Shown: piece after piece, positions 45,222 through 56,264 of the stretch
How positions within the stretch are numbered: the stretch's first letter is position 1
How the letters are laid out: each line of letters starts with the position of its first letter
Source: Pyrenophora tritici-repentis
Taxonomy: Eukaryota; Ascomycota; Dothideomycetes; Pleosporales; Pleosporaceae
DNA: 64,000 nt
NCBI RefSeq assembly: GCF_003171515.1
Contig: NC_089390.1
Location: forward strand, 7,316,001 to 7,380,000
Direction: 5' to 3'
Notes under the pieces: model-generated
The model's database searches: none
What the model saw: only the letters and a program-made list of their open reading frames with translations
What the model was told of the DNA's origin: nothing
Program-made: the position numbers and the translations under genes

Positions 45222-45829
45222 ATACGTAATGTCGTTGGTTTGTAGATGATATGGATGTCATTCCTATTCCCTACCTTTACTACTAGTTTGATTCTGATAT
45301 CCGCATGTTAAATGTATCCGTTGCCACCAACCCTCCGCGGTGCCTTTTGATGTGCGGAAACTAGCTTGAGTTGATCTCAAATGAGTCATCATGATACTAC
45401 ATCCGACACGCCCAACGACAGATTGGTCTGGAAGCAACGTGCTCGTCAGCCATTCATTAGCAATGCTACAAGTCAGTATATGCGCATCGTGTGTCGCTGC
45501 ATTTATGACTGAGTGGGCGGCGTTGCAGGAAGTTTCATGTTGTTTTGGCGTTGGTTGTGTGTAGAAGCAGCCGCGTTGCAGCATAACGGGGTATTGTATG
45601 TGCACATCCAGCAGAAAAAACCCATCCGCCTCAGAGTGTTAGAGAAATGGTGCATGAAAGCTGAGACTTATTTCCCCGTATTCCAGGGTTGAGTGGTGTC
45701 GTAAATTGACTAGTGGTCACATGACGGGCTTGGCGCTTTAGCGACCGCGCACCTGCCGATTTTCACGTTCGCTGCTCTTCACAACGGTAAGTCGACAACC
45801 TCACCCACGACCACGGATACAACATCAAA
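45222..45829. other. Intergenic region upstream of RPL19
   Basis: About 600 bp lie between the membrane-protein gene and RPL19. No gene was seen. The last 100 bp should contain the RPL19 promoter and leader. Confidence 0.5.
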
Positions 45830-46761
45830 ATGTAAGGAATACCGATTCATACCCTCCAGCACTGCTTCGTAAAGCAACCTTCGCATGCGCTACAGGCTCG
45901 CCGAGTCTCTGTGGTGCCGCCAAAGCACTCGAGACGTGGCGAACCCCTCTCCCTGCGATAGCACCCTCCGTCGCCCATGACCGCACAAATGATCAAAATG
46001 CTGACCCAGGTGGTTCGATAGGGTCAACCTCCGCACTCAGAAGCGCCTCGCGGCCTCCGTGGTCGGTTGCGGAAAGCGCAAGATCTGGCTCGACCCCAAC
46101 GAGACCAGCGAAATCGCCAACGCCAACTCCCGCCAGACCGTCCGCAAGCTCGTCCAGGATGGCCTCATCATCCGCAAGCCCGTAACCATGCACTCACGTG
46201 CCCGCGCCCGGGAACTGACTGCTGCCCGACGAATTGGCCGACACCGTGGCTTCGGTAAGAGGAAGGGTACCAAGGACGCCCGTATGCCAAGGTACGCAGT
46301 CACAACGCCCTTGTCACAATGGAATCGGCAGATGGCCATTGTGCGGCGCAATGGATGATTGGGATTGTTTGCTGATGTGGGTTTCTATAGCCAAATCGTC
46401 TGGATGCGCCGTCTCCGTGTCCTCCGCCGTCTCCTCGTCAAGTACCGTGCTGCCGGAAAGATCGACAAGCACCTCTACCACGAGCTCTACCTCCTCTCCA
46501 AGGGTAACACCTTCAAGCACAAGCGCGCTCTCGTTGAACACGTATGTTTTGCCAATGACATCATGACTATGTCAACCCCGCTCAATGCTCGGCTACTGAC
46601 ATGCATCCCAGATCCACAAGGCCAAGGCTGAGAAGGCCCGCGAGAGGATCATCAAGGAGGAGATGGACGCCAAGCGTGCGAAGACCAAGGCAGCGAGGGA
46701 GAGGAGGCAGGAGCGTGTGCAGCAGAAGCGCATTGCTCAGCTGGGCGACGACGCGGAGTAA
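45830..46761 (+). CDS. rpl19: 60S ribosomal protein L19 (eL19)
   Basis: Exons 45830-45831, 46022-46291, 46391-46541 and 46612-46761 encode 190 residues, the standard size. The first exon contributes only AT of the start codon; a 190-nt intron follows (donor GTAAGG), and exon 2 opens with G-GTC-AAC-CTC to give [14 protein letters not shown]. Interior signatures [29 protein letters not shown] and [12 protein letters not shown] are diagnostic. The C-terminus is the long Arg/Lys/Glu helix of eukaryotic L19. It is part of the large ribosomal subunit near the polypeptide exit and inter-subunit bridge. A long first intron next to the ATG is usual in fungal ribosomal protein genes. Confidence 0.97.
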
Positions 46762-47243
46762 GCACATGGCATGATGAACACTTGGCGTGGGTCTTTTCAA
46801 GGTTAAAGGAGGGCGTCAATCTCCTTTTTATCTGGGCATATGCGGTCATGTTTCATGTAACGTCTGTGAAGGACTCTTCTTCTCCATGCATACTCGACCG
46901 ACAAGGCTGCCCCACTCTGATCATCGATGCTATGAGTGTACCATACAAAAAGGATATGAGCATCGGCATTAGAAACTAGTAGTCAATCTCGGAGTTGGTC
47001 TGCTTTCAGACATTGAACATGTATATGATTGTGAGAAATGCTAGTGTTTTGAATGACATGCTTGTGGTGTGAACCAAGTTCTTCGAAAGATCAAATTTAA
47101 ATTCAATTACCAAATTGTTTCACAAAAAATTACGCTAGACGCTCATTGCCTGCACAGGGTATCGAAGAATTATCCTGAACACCGAGCCTAAATATCACAT
47201 AACCAAGTTTCCGGCTTGGGTTAATGTCTGGTTCACTGCTTGT
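46762..47243. other. Convergent intergenic region
   Basis: About 480 bp lie between the 3' ends of RPL19 and SPT3. The stretch is AT-rich from 47090 to 47140. No gene was recognised. Confidence 0.5.
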
Positions 47244-48883
47244 CTAAATCTAGCATCTTGTTAGCACATATGTCGTCTTCGCCTGTATGTTGCAGATTAA
47301 ACTCACCAACTTGAGTGCCGCCCTATGCACATTACGAGTAAAGTTGAGCATAGCCTTGGCCTTGTTATTCCCCCTCTGCAGCCTCCTATACCCCTCCTGC
47401 ACGTGACTAGGCTGAACAGGTTCCCTCGCCTCCTCGGGTGCATCAAAGGGTCCCCTCTCCCTCTTGCGCTTGAGCCGGTTCTGCTCGCCGCCATGATTCT
47501 TCTTGTACAAGTCCTCAGCATCCTTGACCTTGAGCGCCTCCTCAGTGAGCGTCTGAACGATTTCAAAAGTGAGGAAACCCAGGATATCAATTATATCGTC
47601 GGAAGGTTTGGAATCTGTGATGAGGCCGAAGCCCGCCCATTCCTTAAAGCGCTTGCCTTTGCGGTAGGTGAAGGAAGCTTGGCGGCAGTCGGACCAGTGG
47701 ACATATTCCTCGCGCGTCATGTTTTTTGTGCGTTCGTCTGCATTCTTCAGGCGTTGGAGGGTGGCGTAGTTCATCTCTTCCTCTTCTTCGTCTTCGACAT
47801 CGTCTTTTTGGGGCGGAAACTCGGTAAAGAAGGATTGCACGTCCCAGACTAGGTCGACTTTTGCTCGCTTCGCTTTCTTGGAGGCGTCGACGGGGGCCGC
47901 GCCAGGGCCGCCTGCGCCTACTACGCCGGCTGCTATGTCTGCGTCGCCGGCTCCTACATCGGCACCAGCATCGCCGCCTTTGTCGTCGGAGTCTTTGACG
48001 GAGCGCCGCACGTCTTTCCACTGGAGGAAGTGTCGGAGTCGAGAGATTTTTGCTCGGTCGTGTCGGATTAGCATGAAGAGGTCGTCTGTGGAGATTGATT
48101 TTGATCCGCGGCGCGTGGCAAGGGCTGTGCATTCACGCAGCATGTGCTGGACTTGGTCTTGGACGATGGATTCTATCAGAGTCGTTGTCTCTGGAGATGG
48201 TTCGCCTGTCTCGCCAGACACGAACATCATCTGCGGAATCGTTAGAAGCATGCCAATGTCGCATGGGAATAGCTCGTTTGTGCATGATGGCGGAGACATT
48301 GGGGGCGAGGAAACTGTTGGTGGTGGTGATACTGGGAAGATTATGATGGCAGCCGCCTGCGGTGGGGACGGGGGTAGAGGTTGGAGTCAAAGAAATGAGT
48401 TGGTGACACAAGTGCTGGAGGCTTCTTGTGGGTGAGCTTTGGTAGGAGCTCGGATACAGCTCAGTTGCCATATAGTTGAAAGTTGGGAGTTGGGATAATC
48501 GCAGGTAAAGTAGAGTACGGGCCATACGGCCTTTACCAACATGTACAACGATGCCGGGAATGATAATGGCTGTGCATACACTCGAGCTCCACATCCAGTC
48601 TCCCGTAGAACAAAAAAAGCGAAAAGACGTTCCAGGGAGCCACAAGTCGGATATCAACGATATGAGTATATGCAGCGTGTGGCCCAAACAGGAAAGGGCC
48701 CGTAGCTGGGCCTCTAGAGACGTCTGTCGCGCAACTACACCCACGTCCCTTCTCTTTCTCATTCAAATGTATCATAATAATAAAACAATCACAGAGGGAA
48801 GGGGCAAGAAGAAGAAGAGAACGATCCTGACTTACCTGTTGGATCTCCGTCCGGTACTTGGCCATCTTATCCTTGTCCGACAT
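47244..48883 (-). CDS. spt3: SAGA complex subunit Spt3
   Basis: Exons 48883-48836, 48230-47307 and 47249-47244 encode 325 residues. Exon 1 gives [16 protein letters not shown] and joins [16 protein letters not shown], the invariant opening of Spt3. Residues 10-100 are the first histone fold, and [13 protein letters not shown] begins the middle region. The second histone fold lies near residues 195-270 ([19 protein letters not shown]). An Ala/Gly/Asp-rich insert sits at about 110-150. Spt3 contacts TATA-binding protein within SAGA together with Spt8. The first intron is 605 nt, extreme for this window. The last exon would be six bases (Ile-stop); retaining the 57-nt last intron instead gives a tail 18 residues longer, ending at 47250. 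Confidence 0.92.
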
Positions 48884-49236
48884 GATGCCCTACACTGTAC
48901 AGGCACTGGTTGCAAAATCATACAAATATCGCGTCGTCTAGTAGGAACACTTATCCAAAGTAGGTGGTTAGAATACAAATACAAGAGTCCAGGCGTGCGA
49001 TGATGAAATGGGGGATTGAGGTCTAGGGTGCTCTGGCAACACGCGGGTTTGCGGTCTACTAGCGTGGTTCCAGACGATGCCTGCTCCATTGGTGCGGCGG
49101 GCGGACTGCAGGTCTTGGCCCGCGCTCAGCCCTAGATACACGCCCCGCCAACAACTTTTTTTGTGAATTACGCGACTTTTGTACCCCACCACCCATCGAG
49201 TACATTCACTTGACGCGCGATTTTACAACAGCAAAC
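48884..49236. promoter_or_regulatory. Divergent promoter of SPT3 and DPH5
   Basis: These 353 bp lie between two divergent start codons. The compact spacing makes it the minimal shared promoter of both genes. No factor site was recognised with confidence. Confidence 0.5.
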
Positions 49237-50214
49237 ATGCTGTATCTGGTGGGTCTCGGCTTGGCGGATGAGAAGGATATCACGGTCAAAGGACTGGAGA
49301 TTGTGAAAAAGGCGGCGCGCGTCTATCTCGAGGCGTACACAGCGGTTCTGTTGGTGGAGAAGGATGTGCTTGTGAGTTTTATGCCGATGATAGATGGTGA
49401 ATGTGTAGCAGGGACAGCGCTAATTGTCACGATAGTAGGAGTCTTTCTATGGCCGCGAAGTTGTCATAGCAGACCGTGAAATGGTCGAGTCATCCAGTGA
49501 TGATATCCTCAAAGACGCCGATAAAGTCGATGTTGCATTTCTTGTAGTTGGAGATCCATTCGGGTATATTCTCGTCCCATCATACTCACGACGTATTCTC
49601 ACAGTTGGAACAGAGCTACTACACACACTGACCTCGTCCTACGCGCCCGCGAGCTCTCTATACCCACACGCTCCATTCCTAATGCGAGTATCCTCACCTC
49701 TATTGGCGCTACCGGCCTGCAACTGTACAACTTTGGACAAACGGTATCCATGGTCTTCTTCCTCGACAATTGGAAGCCCGCCTCCTTCTACGACCGCATC
49801 AAGGAAAACGTATCCATCGGCCTTCACACGCTCGTCCTCCTCGATATCAAGGTCAAGGAACAGAGTCTGGAGAACATGGCACGCGGGCGGAAGATCTATG
49901 AGCCACCACGGTACATGACGGTCGCACAGTGTGCACAGCAGATGCTGGAGATTGAGGAGGATGTCAAGAAAGAGGGTGCTTATACCAAGGACAGTCTCGC
50001 CGTGGGTGTTGCAAGGATAGGAGCAGAAGATCAACAGATCGTTGCTGGGACACTGGCTCAACTTTGTGAGGCGGATCTGGGGAAGCCGCTACATAGTCTC
50101 GTGCTATTGGGGAAGCGGACACATGATCTCGAGAGGGATTTTCTTGAGGAGTTCGCCGTGGATAAGCACCTATTCGCCGAAGTGTGGAAGAGAGACTATG
50201 AGGGTAAGTCGTGA
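49237..50214 (+). CDS. dph5: Diphthine methyl ester synthase Dph5
   Basis: Exons 49237-49371, 49439-49563 and 49614-50214 (introns 67 and 50 nt) encode 286 residues, the normal size. The N-terminal [20 protein letters not shown], the SAM-binding block [22 protein letters not shown] (bar marks the splice) and [19 protein letters not shown] identify the tetrapyrrole-methylase-fold enzyme of diphthamide synthesis. It transfers methyl groups from S-adenosylmethionine to the modified histidine of elongation factor 2. The second intron ends at the second of two nearby AGs, chosen because it restores the conserved GATTHTDLV block. It is cytosolic and divergent from SPT3. Confidence 0.95.
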
Positions 50215-51876
50215 CGGACGATTACCAGGCGGCGCATGGATGTACACGACTATGGATGAAGAGCATACGATGACCCAACGTTCATGTGTTCGGGATATCA
50301 TCATCACGTATCCTTTGGTGTCTCGGGCTAGTATTCGAGGGATCTAGAACCGGTTGTGAGCCGTGTATACAGTACAGCCGATAATCAGCTCGTGAGACCA
50401 CAGCCTGGCGTGAGATTTGGGTCTCTGCGTATTCCCAACTTCCCGTGTTTCTGAAAAGATACACACCTTGAATTTTGTCGTACCACCATTGGTGTGCCTA
50501 AGAACAATAATGCAGGAACATCGTAGTGCGTCCTAATGCTGAAGATGATCAACCCCGCAATGCTACAGAACAAGTCGAGTTTTACGCTGTCACCTTACGA
50601 TGGCTGCGTGATTGTATGTATGGTTCGGTCTTTCTTGAAAAGGGGCTGCCAGATGTGGCGCGTTGCCGACTTGTTCCGGCGAACACCTCAAACCTCACAT
50701 AACAATATCACCTACATTTTCACATCAATACACATGTGATCATGCTCACTAGCACTTTCTCTGCGAGGGTCCCTCAAGGAACAGTAGCGGTGAAGTCGAT
50801 AGCTAACCAAAACAGCAAACCTGGAATCTTTTTTCGCACTTGCATTAGTAATTGTCATGTCAAAGTGCTGACGGCAAGAACGCATATAGACCTTACATCA
50901 AGTCACCGCCACGGCCCTTCTACAGATGTTCCCGCTGCAGATGAATAGGCGGGACGGGATTCTCAGTTGGTGTTCGTGGGTTTCTCCGGTGGGGATAGGG
51001 GTCTTGTCATACCTTTATTTTCGATACAGCAATTATCAGCGCAAGGAGATAAAGGTCGAGGTCTGGAATACGATGTGCCACCTTTCAAGAGCAAAGATTG
51101 GTCTTCTCCCCGCACAGCTTCAAATTGCAACAACATTGATGACCCTGGATAGAAATCTGAATCGAGGGCTGGAAATTTATTCTTCCGTTACGAGATGGTC
51201 AAGTTTAATTCGGGCGCCATGTTCCGCCAAAGGCTTACCTTCGTTTCCAGTGGCTCTCTCCTGTCACACCGTAAACGGTAAAAGATAACTCCAAAAAAAT
51301 CAATTCACGATGTTGTGCATAGCTTCTATCACTACTTATGTGGTGTTTTATTAGCCGGCCGTGCTGACATGACCCTGCAAGCTTAATCACCCGTACTCAA
51401 GCTTTGGCCCAGCTTCGGCAGTCAGCACCCACCCCTAACATAACCTAGGTATCCGAATCTATTTTGGAACGTCCGGTTGAACTACAATTGGTTGATGCAC
51501 AGTTTGCTCGTAAGCAGGCGACAGGGCATGAGCGCCATACCAACCAAAGATGTAGAATCAATTTATCAAGCCCCGTAACCAAACCCTTCGGAGAGGAGTG
51601 ATTCTCGGTGCAGAATTTAACTTTGAATACACCGATCCCGAGCTTACTGGATGACTTCCAATGTCTGCCGGATAGCACGGGCTATCTTGCTCTGGTAGTG
51701 GTAGTTGCGAGATTGACACCGGGCCGCAATTAGGCCAGATTGGATCGCTCTGACCTCTTCTTGGATATTGTGCAAGGATACCTCTGGAGCTATGCCGTCA
51801 CATTGTAAGACTACAAAAAGAGGATCTGGTCCTCCCTCGCCACAGCCTCCACAGCAGCTGATCCCCTATCTGCAAG
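50215..51876. other. Intergenic region, no gene seen
   Basis: These 1.66 kb lie between DPH5 and the carboxypeptidase gene. The composition is mixed, with an AT-rich patch near 51270-51350. Short frames at 50926-51288 and elsewhere carry no signature. The right end is the carboxypeptidase promoter. Confidence 0.5.
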
Positions 51877-53677
51877 ATGAAGCTTCTTTCTGTACTCGGG
51901 TCTTTGTTGTGTGCGTCCATAGCCTTCGCTGGGCCAGTCGTGGAGAAGCGTATACCTGGTCAAGGCTTCGAGAACCCAGAACTCAATGCAAGAGCTCAAA
52001 GCTATTTCCTCAATCAAAAGTCAAAGGGTGAGCGCTCTTCTACGTATTTCACAGGCGGAAACTGACCAAACTATAGCATTTGCTGTCGAGGGTAAAAAGT
52101 TCCCAGGGCTCGACTTTGATATTGGTGAGAGCTACGCTGGTCTATTGCCAATCACAGACGACCCAAAGGAGAAACGAAAGCTCTTCTTCTGGTTCTTCCC
52201 GGCAGCCCAGAAGGATATCCCACATGAAGTAACCATCTGGTAAGCCTCAGATGACAAGCAAACTCTTGAGTAAATTCTAACTTTGTTTAGGCTGAATGGT
52301 GGTCCCGGATGTAGTTCGTTGATCGGCCTCCTTAGTGAGAACGGTCCGTTTCTATGGCCAAGTGGCATGCAGACACCAATCAAGAACTCGTACTCGTGGA
52401 CCAATCTTACCAACATGCTCTGGGTTGAACAACCCGTAGGCGTTGGGTACGCCCCAGGCCTTCCAACCATCACCGACGAGGAAGGCTTAGCCAAGCAGTT
52501 CCTTGGTTTCTACAAGAACTTTCTCGATGTGTTTCAGCTATACAACTGGAAGACTTACCTTACTGGAGAATCTTACGCCGGAATGTTTGTCCCATACATT
52601 GCGCACGCTATTTTGTCCTCCGAGGACAAGAAACACTTCAACCTTGGCGGTATCTCAATCAACAACCCGGTCATCGGCGAAGATGCCCTGCAAGAACAAG
52701 TTCCTATAATGGCATACGCCAATCACTACAACAACATACTATTCTATAACGACACCTTCCTGCAGCAACAGGAAAGGCTCCATAAGGAGTGCGGTTATAC
52801 CGATTACTACAACAAGTACTTCAAATTTCCACCTCCGAAGGGTCCATTTCCAGCCGTGCGCGATCCCTATGACGTTACCCCAGACGGAAAATGCGACATT
52901 CAAGGCCACTTCTTCAGTGCTAGCCAAATTACCAACCCTTGCTTTAGCGTGTACCACATCACGGAAATGTGCCCCTTTGCAAGTTCGCAATTGGGCCCAA
53001 TGGACACGGGTTATGAGCCCCAGCCAGGGGCACAGGTGTACTTCGATCGAGCCGATGTCAAGAAGGCGTTGCACGTGGATCCCAAAACCACGTGGACTAT
53101 GTGCTCTGCTGAGGGAGTTTTTAGCGACGGTAACGGCTCATACGGGTATGACCAGTCGTACCCACCCGGAGTGAACGGCATTCTCAAGAGCGTTATTGAG
53201 GCCACCAACAACGTTCTCATCGGTAATGGCGATCTCGACATGCTTATCCCTACAAATGGAACTCTGCTTGCCATCCAGAACATGACCTGGAACGGAGTCC
53301 AGGGGTTCTCAAAGTACCCTAACAGACCCCTTTTCATACCTGGTTACAATGACCAGCACGCCTACTCAGTGGCAGGTAATTACCTCCAAGGCTATTGGAT
53401 TAAAGAGCGTGGCCTCCTTTTCTACTCTGCCCGTCTCGCCGGTCACCCACTCCCCGGCTCCACAAAATCTGTCGGCTTCCGCCAGCTGCAGGTTCTGCTC
53501 GGACACATCAAGGACTTTGACAGTCAAGACAAGTTCCCTGAGCCACAGTTTGGTGGTGCTCCTTGTAATGACAAGCCGGCTTCTGCGCCGGCTCAGAAAT
53601 CGCGTATGCAGAACCAGGTTGATAGGCTGAGGCTGAGTCGCAAGCCAAGTGCTGGATTCAAGAAGCATGAGCTCTAG
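51877..53677 (+). CDS. Secreted serine carboxypeptidase, S10 family
   Basis: Exons 51877-52027, 52077-52239 and 52291-53677 (introns 49 and 51 nt) encode 566 residues. The first 18 residues are a signal peptide (MKLLSVLGSLLCASIAFA). The S10 signatures are WLNGGPGCSSLIG, the nucleophile motif TGESYAGMFVPYIA with Ser near residue 199, the acid in VLIGNGDLDMLIP, and the His in ARLAGHPLPG in the position used by fungal acid carboxypeptidases. Several N-glycosylation sequons (for example NLT, NGS, NMT) fit a secreted glycoprotein. It should remove C-terminal residues from peptides at acid pH outside the cell or in the vacuole. No propeptide cleavage site is evident beyond a KR at residues 24-25. 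Confidence 0.94.
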
Positions 53678-53850
53678 AAGTAGGCACATGCTAGAGCAAA
53701 ATGCATTGTAACTTTTCTTCTTTCTTGTAACTACACACTCAATTTGTGGACCATGACACTTTCAAGATACGTTTTTTTTTCTGTATACGATTCTGCTTTA
53801 TCGCAACTTGATGCTCGGTGCATGGTTATGGGTAGTAGTTAATTTAGATG

Positions 53851-53984
53851 AGCAATTCCAAAATTACTACTACCTTTGAGAGAGGGTACCTCGCTGCTAC
53901 GTCCACTCGGCTGTTGTCGCACATAGTGGCCTAAGATAAGCAATTCCAAAACTACTACCTTGGTACCTTTGGAAGAGCGTACCT
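53851..53984. repeat. Imperfect direct repeat, two units 88 bp apart
   Basis: The units 53851-53891 and 53939-53984 both start AGCAATTCCAAAA, continue with TACTACT and end with GTACCT. They differ by small insertions and substitutions. They lie between the carboxypeptidase gene and the tRNA and may be remains of a short mobile element. Confidence 0.55.
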
Positions 53985-54479
53985 TGTTCATTCAAAATAC
54001 TCTTAGTATATGAGACGCGTGTATACTTCAAATATACAGACTGAGTACACATCGGCGTTCTAAGTATGCCCTTCTGCAGGCTCTCGTGCGATGTGGTAAC
54101 AACGAACGCGAAGTCAATGATACTAGTTGGCGAATACACGGCTATCAACTCAGCTGTTTAGCCATATCTTGGTATACCCAGGAGAACACATTTATTCTCC
54201 TACACTGCAAAATCAATCTATTCTGTAATCTTGTTCCAGCAACAGCATGTTTAGTAATGTAATGCGATAAGACTGTGTGGTATCGTAGGTAGTCAGCGCA
54301 CCACTTTAGGTAGGTACAAACCCCACTGTCCCACCTACGAAGAAAAACTTTGTGTGCGCAACCGCAGCACCGCACCTTCCACTCCTTTCCAGGGTCCATC
54401 AACCTTTGAACTCTACATCATATTTCAATTAAATTGAAGTTCTTTCATCAATCAGCAGCAGCCTTCCAGCAGCATCTCA

Positions 54480-54572
54480 TCTTCAGTCGTATAGTGGTTA
54501 GTATTTCCGCTTGTCATCGTCTACACGACGGCAATTTCGCGGGAGACCTGGGTTCAATTCCCAGCTGGAGAG
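54480..54572 (+). tRNA. tRNA-Asp (GTC) with a 21-nt intron
   Basis: The acceptor stem TCTTCAG pairs with CTGGAGA (one T-G wobble). The D arm GTAT...GTAT follows, and the anticodon stem TCCGC pairs with GCGGG around the loop TTGTCA-C with anticodon GTC at 54513-54515. The T arm is CTGGG-TTCAATT-CCCAG and the discriminator base is G, as expected for tRNA-Asp. A 21-nt intron (54517-54537) sits one base 3' of the anticodon, the canonical position for nuclear tRNA introns. A T-rich stretch just downstream (54582-54603) fits RNA polymerase III termination. Confidence 0.93.
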
Positions 54573-54581
54573 ATGGCTTGT

Positions 54582-54603
54582 TTCTTTTTTTGCTTTATTT
54601 TTG
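54582..54603 (+). terminator. T-rich RNA polymerase III terminator
   Basis: Runs of T (TTTCTTTTTTTG then TTTATTTTTG) begin about ten bases after the tRNA end, as expected for Pol III termination. Confidence 0.6.
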
Positions 54604-56264
54604 CAACTTTTCCGTTATGGTGGTTGGGGGTGTGGGAGCAGTTGGTTGGGTTTTTGGTGGGTGGCATCACGTGTGTAGTAGTATCGCAGGATGCCGACAC
54701 CTCTCTCACTGTTATAAATAGATAGATATGTAGATTTGTACAAGGTATCTTCCTGCGCTTTATTTAGTATGGCCTTGGATTCATCTTGGCGCTCAAATCA
54801 ATTTTATTCATAGAGTGCATGCTCATCAAACCGGCATTACTTTCGCTGAGTTAGTTCCGACTGCCTGCACTCTCAGGCTACGGTGCCTGCGACATCAGCG
54901 CAAAAGGAAATGGTGTCCAGAACAATAACAGGCCCGTGTATATGTCTTGTATCAGACATGGCAAAGCTTAGGATCTTGGTGTATAGACTCTCCCAAACGA
55001 ACAGCGAGATTGCAGCTATTGGCACATTACACGCGGCCTTGACTACGGGTGCAAGGGTAAGCTAGGCTTCCAGGACCAGCCATGGTACTGGCTTCTCGAA
55101 ATAGACATCGAGTGCTGCTTCATTACAATGTAAACTGACAGGTGCGCACGACTTTTAATGGTAGCGAGTGATGTGAAGGGGAGCTTCCACGTGGCGAGTT
55201 GACACGTACATGGAACACAATGTGTAGCAAATCAGCAGTTATATTAGGCAACTGTATATCTCTTAATATCCCGTCTTGCTTCCCGGGTTTGGTTTCCAAT
55301 CTGCTTGGAGGGTGGAGTTGTGATTAGGCCAGCGGGCAGAACTCGGGTTTGTGCGGCACAGCCGGTGACATGCCGTCGCGGTGCTAGCAAGTTCTTCAAG
55401 CCATTTCTAATTGAAGAACTGAGAGGCAATAATGAGCGGGCTGTTGTACATGAGGGTATCACAGGAATATGACTAAGACGGCAGATGCGCGTCTTACGGT
55501 TACTCCGGGGAGTTGAATCTCGGGCTAAGAGGCGTCGTGTTAGGGTTGCAGATGGGGGTCGGGCGGTTTGTACAGTATACATAGGCGTGCCGGATGATTG
55601 TGAGATGGCGGACTTGGGTGGCCGCGCCCGTCTGAGGTGAGAGCGTGCCGACCCTCTACCAGCAGTATGGTGGGCAGATAAGGCACAATCATGTAGTGAG
55701 TGTGGGTGGGGGATTGCGGCACGTGGAGGGCTGTCAGTCGTTGTGTGTGCATGGATTGATTGCTTTTGCATGCATGGACATCCAGCCCTATCGAAAACGG
55801 ACGGCTCAGGTGACGGGTCGGTGTTAGTATATGTTATTCGTCCTCGATCGGTTCCCTTGTGTGATGCGTTGGCAGGTTTCGGTTCGTGCCTGGGAAAGCC
55901 CCAGATGCGGTGCCGGTGCGTCAGCGCTGGCGGGCTGGGGCCTTGTCAGGCTTTGGCAGACGCAGGTTCTCAATCGACTCCGGACACGCCGCACGCCTTT
56001 TGCCAGTGTGGATTCGGTCAGTACAGTACGCTTTACTTGGATCATCACCGACTGCATCGCCCTCCAAATGCTTAGGCTGTCTGCGCGCCACAGTCCCCCT
56101 GTACCGACAACAAAGTTCCCGCGCTGCGGCGCTGTCCAACGGCCGCGCGCCGCGTACTCATTCCACCTGCTTTGACCGCCCATTGTACCCGGACCTCGCT
56201 GCTATCCAGGCCCTCAGCACAGGATGCTACGGGCGCCGCTGCCCATTGAAGCACACGCTCGCCC
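54604..56264. other. Intergenic region upstream of VAC7
   Basis: About 1.66 kb with no recognisable gene. The GC content rises toward 56000, and frames overlapping the VAC7 start are shadows of that GC-rich leader. Confidence 0.5.

Noticed and set aside
47644..48132. 162-codon Arg-rich minus-strand frame inside SPT3
   Set aside because: It is a frame-shifted shadow of the Spt3 Ala/Gly/Asp-rich insert and has no independent support.
55490..55580. Possible second tRNA from a GATTCAACTCCC-like T-arm
   Set aside because: No matching acceptor, D-arm or anticodon stems could be folded around it.
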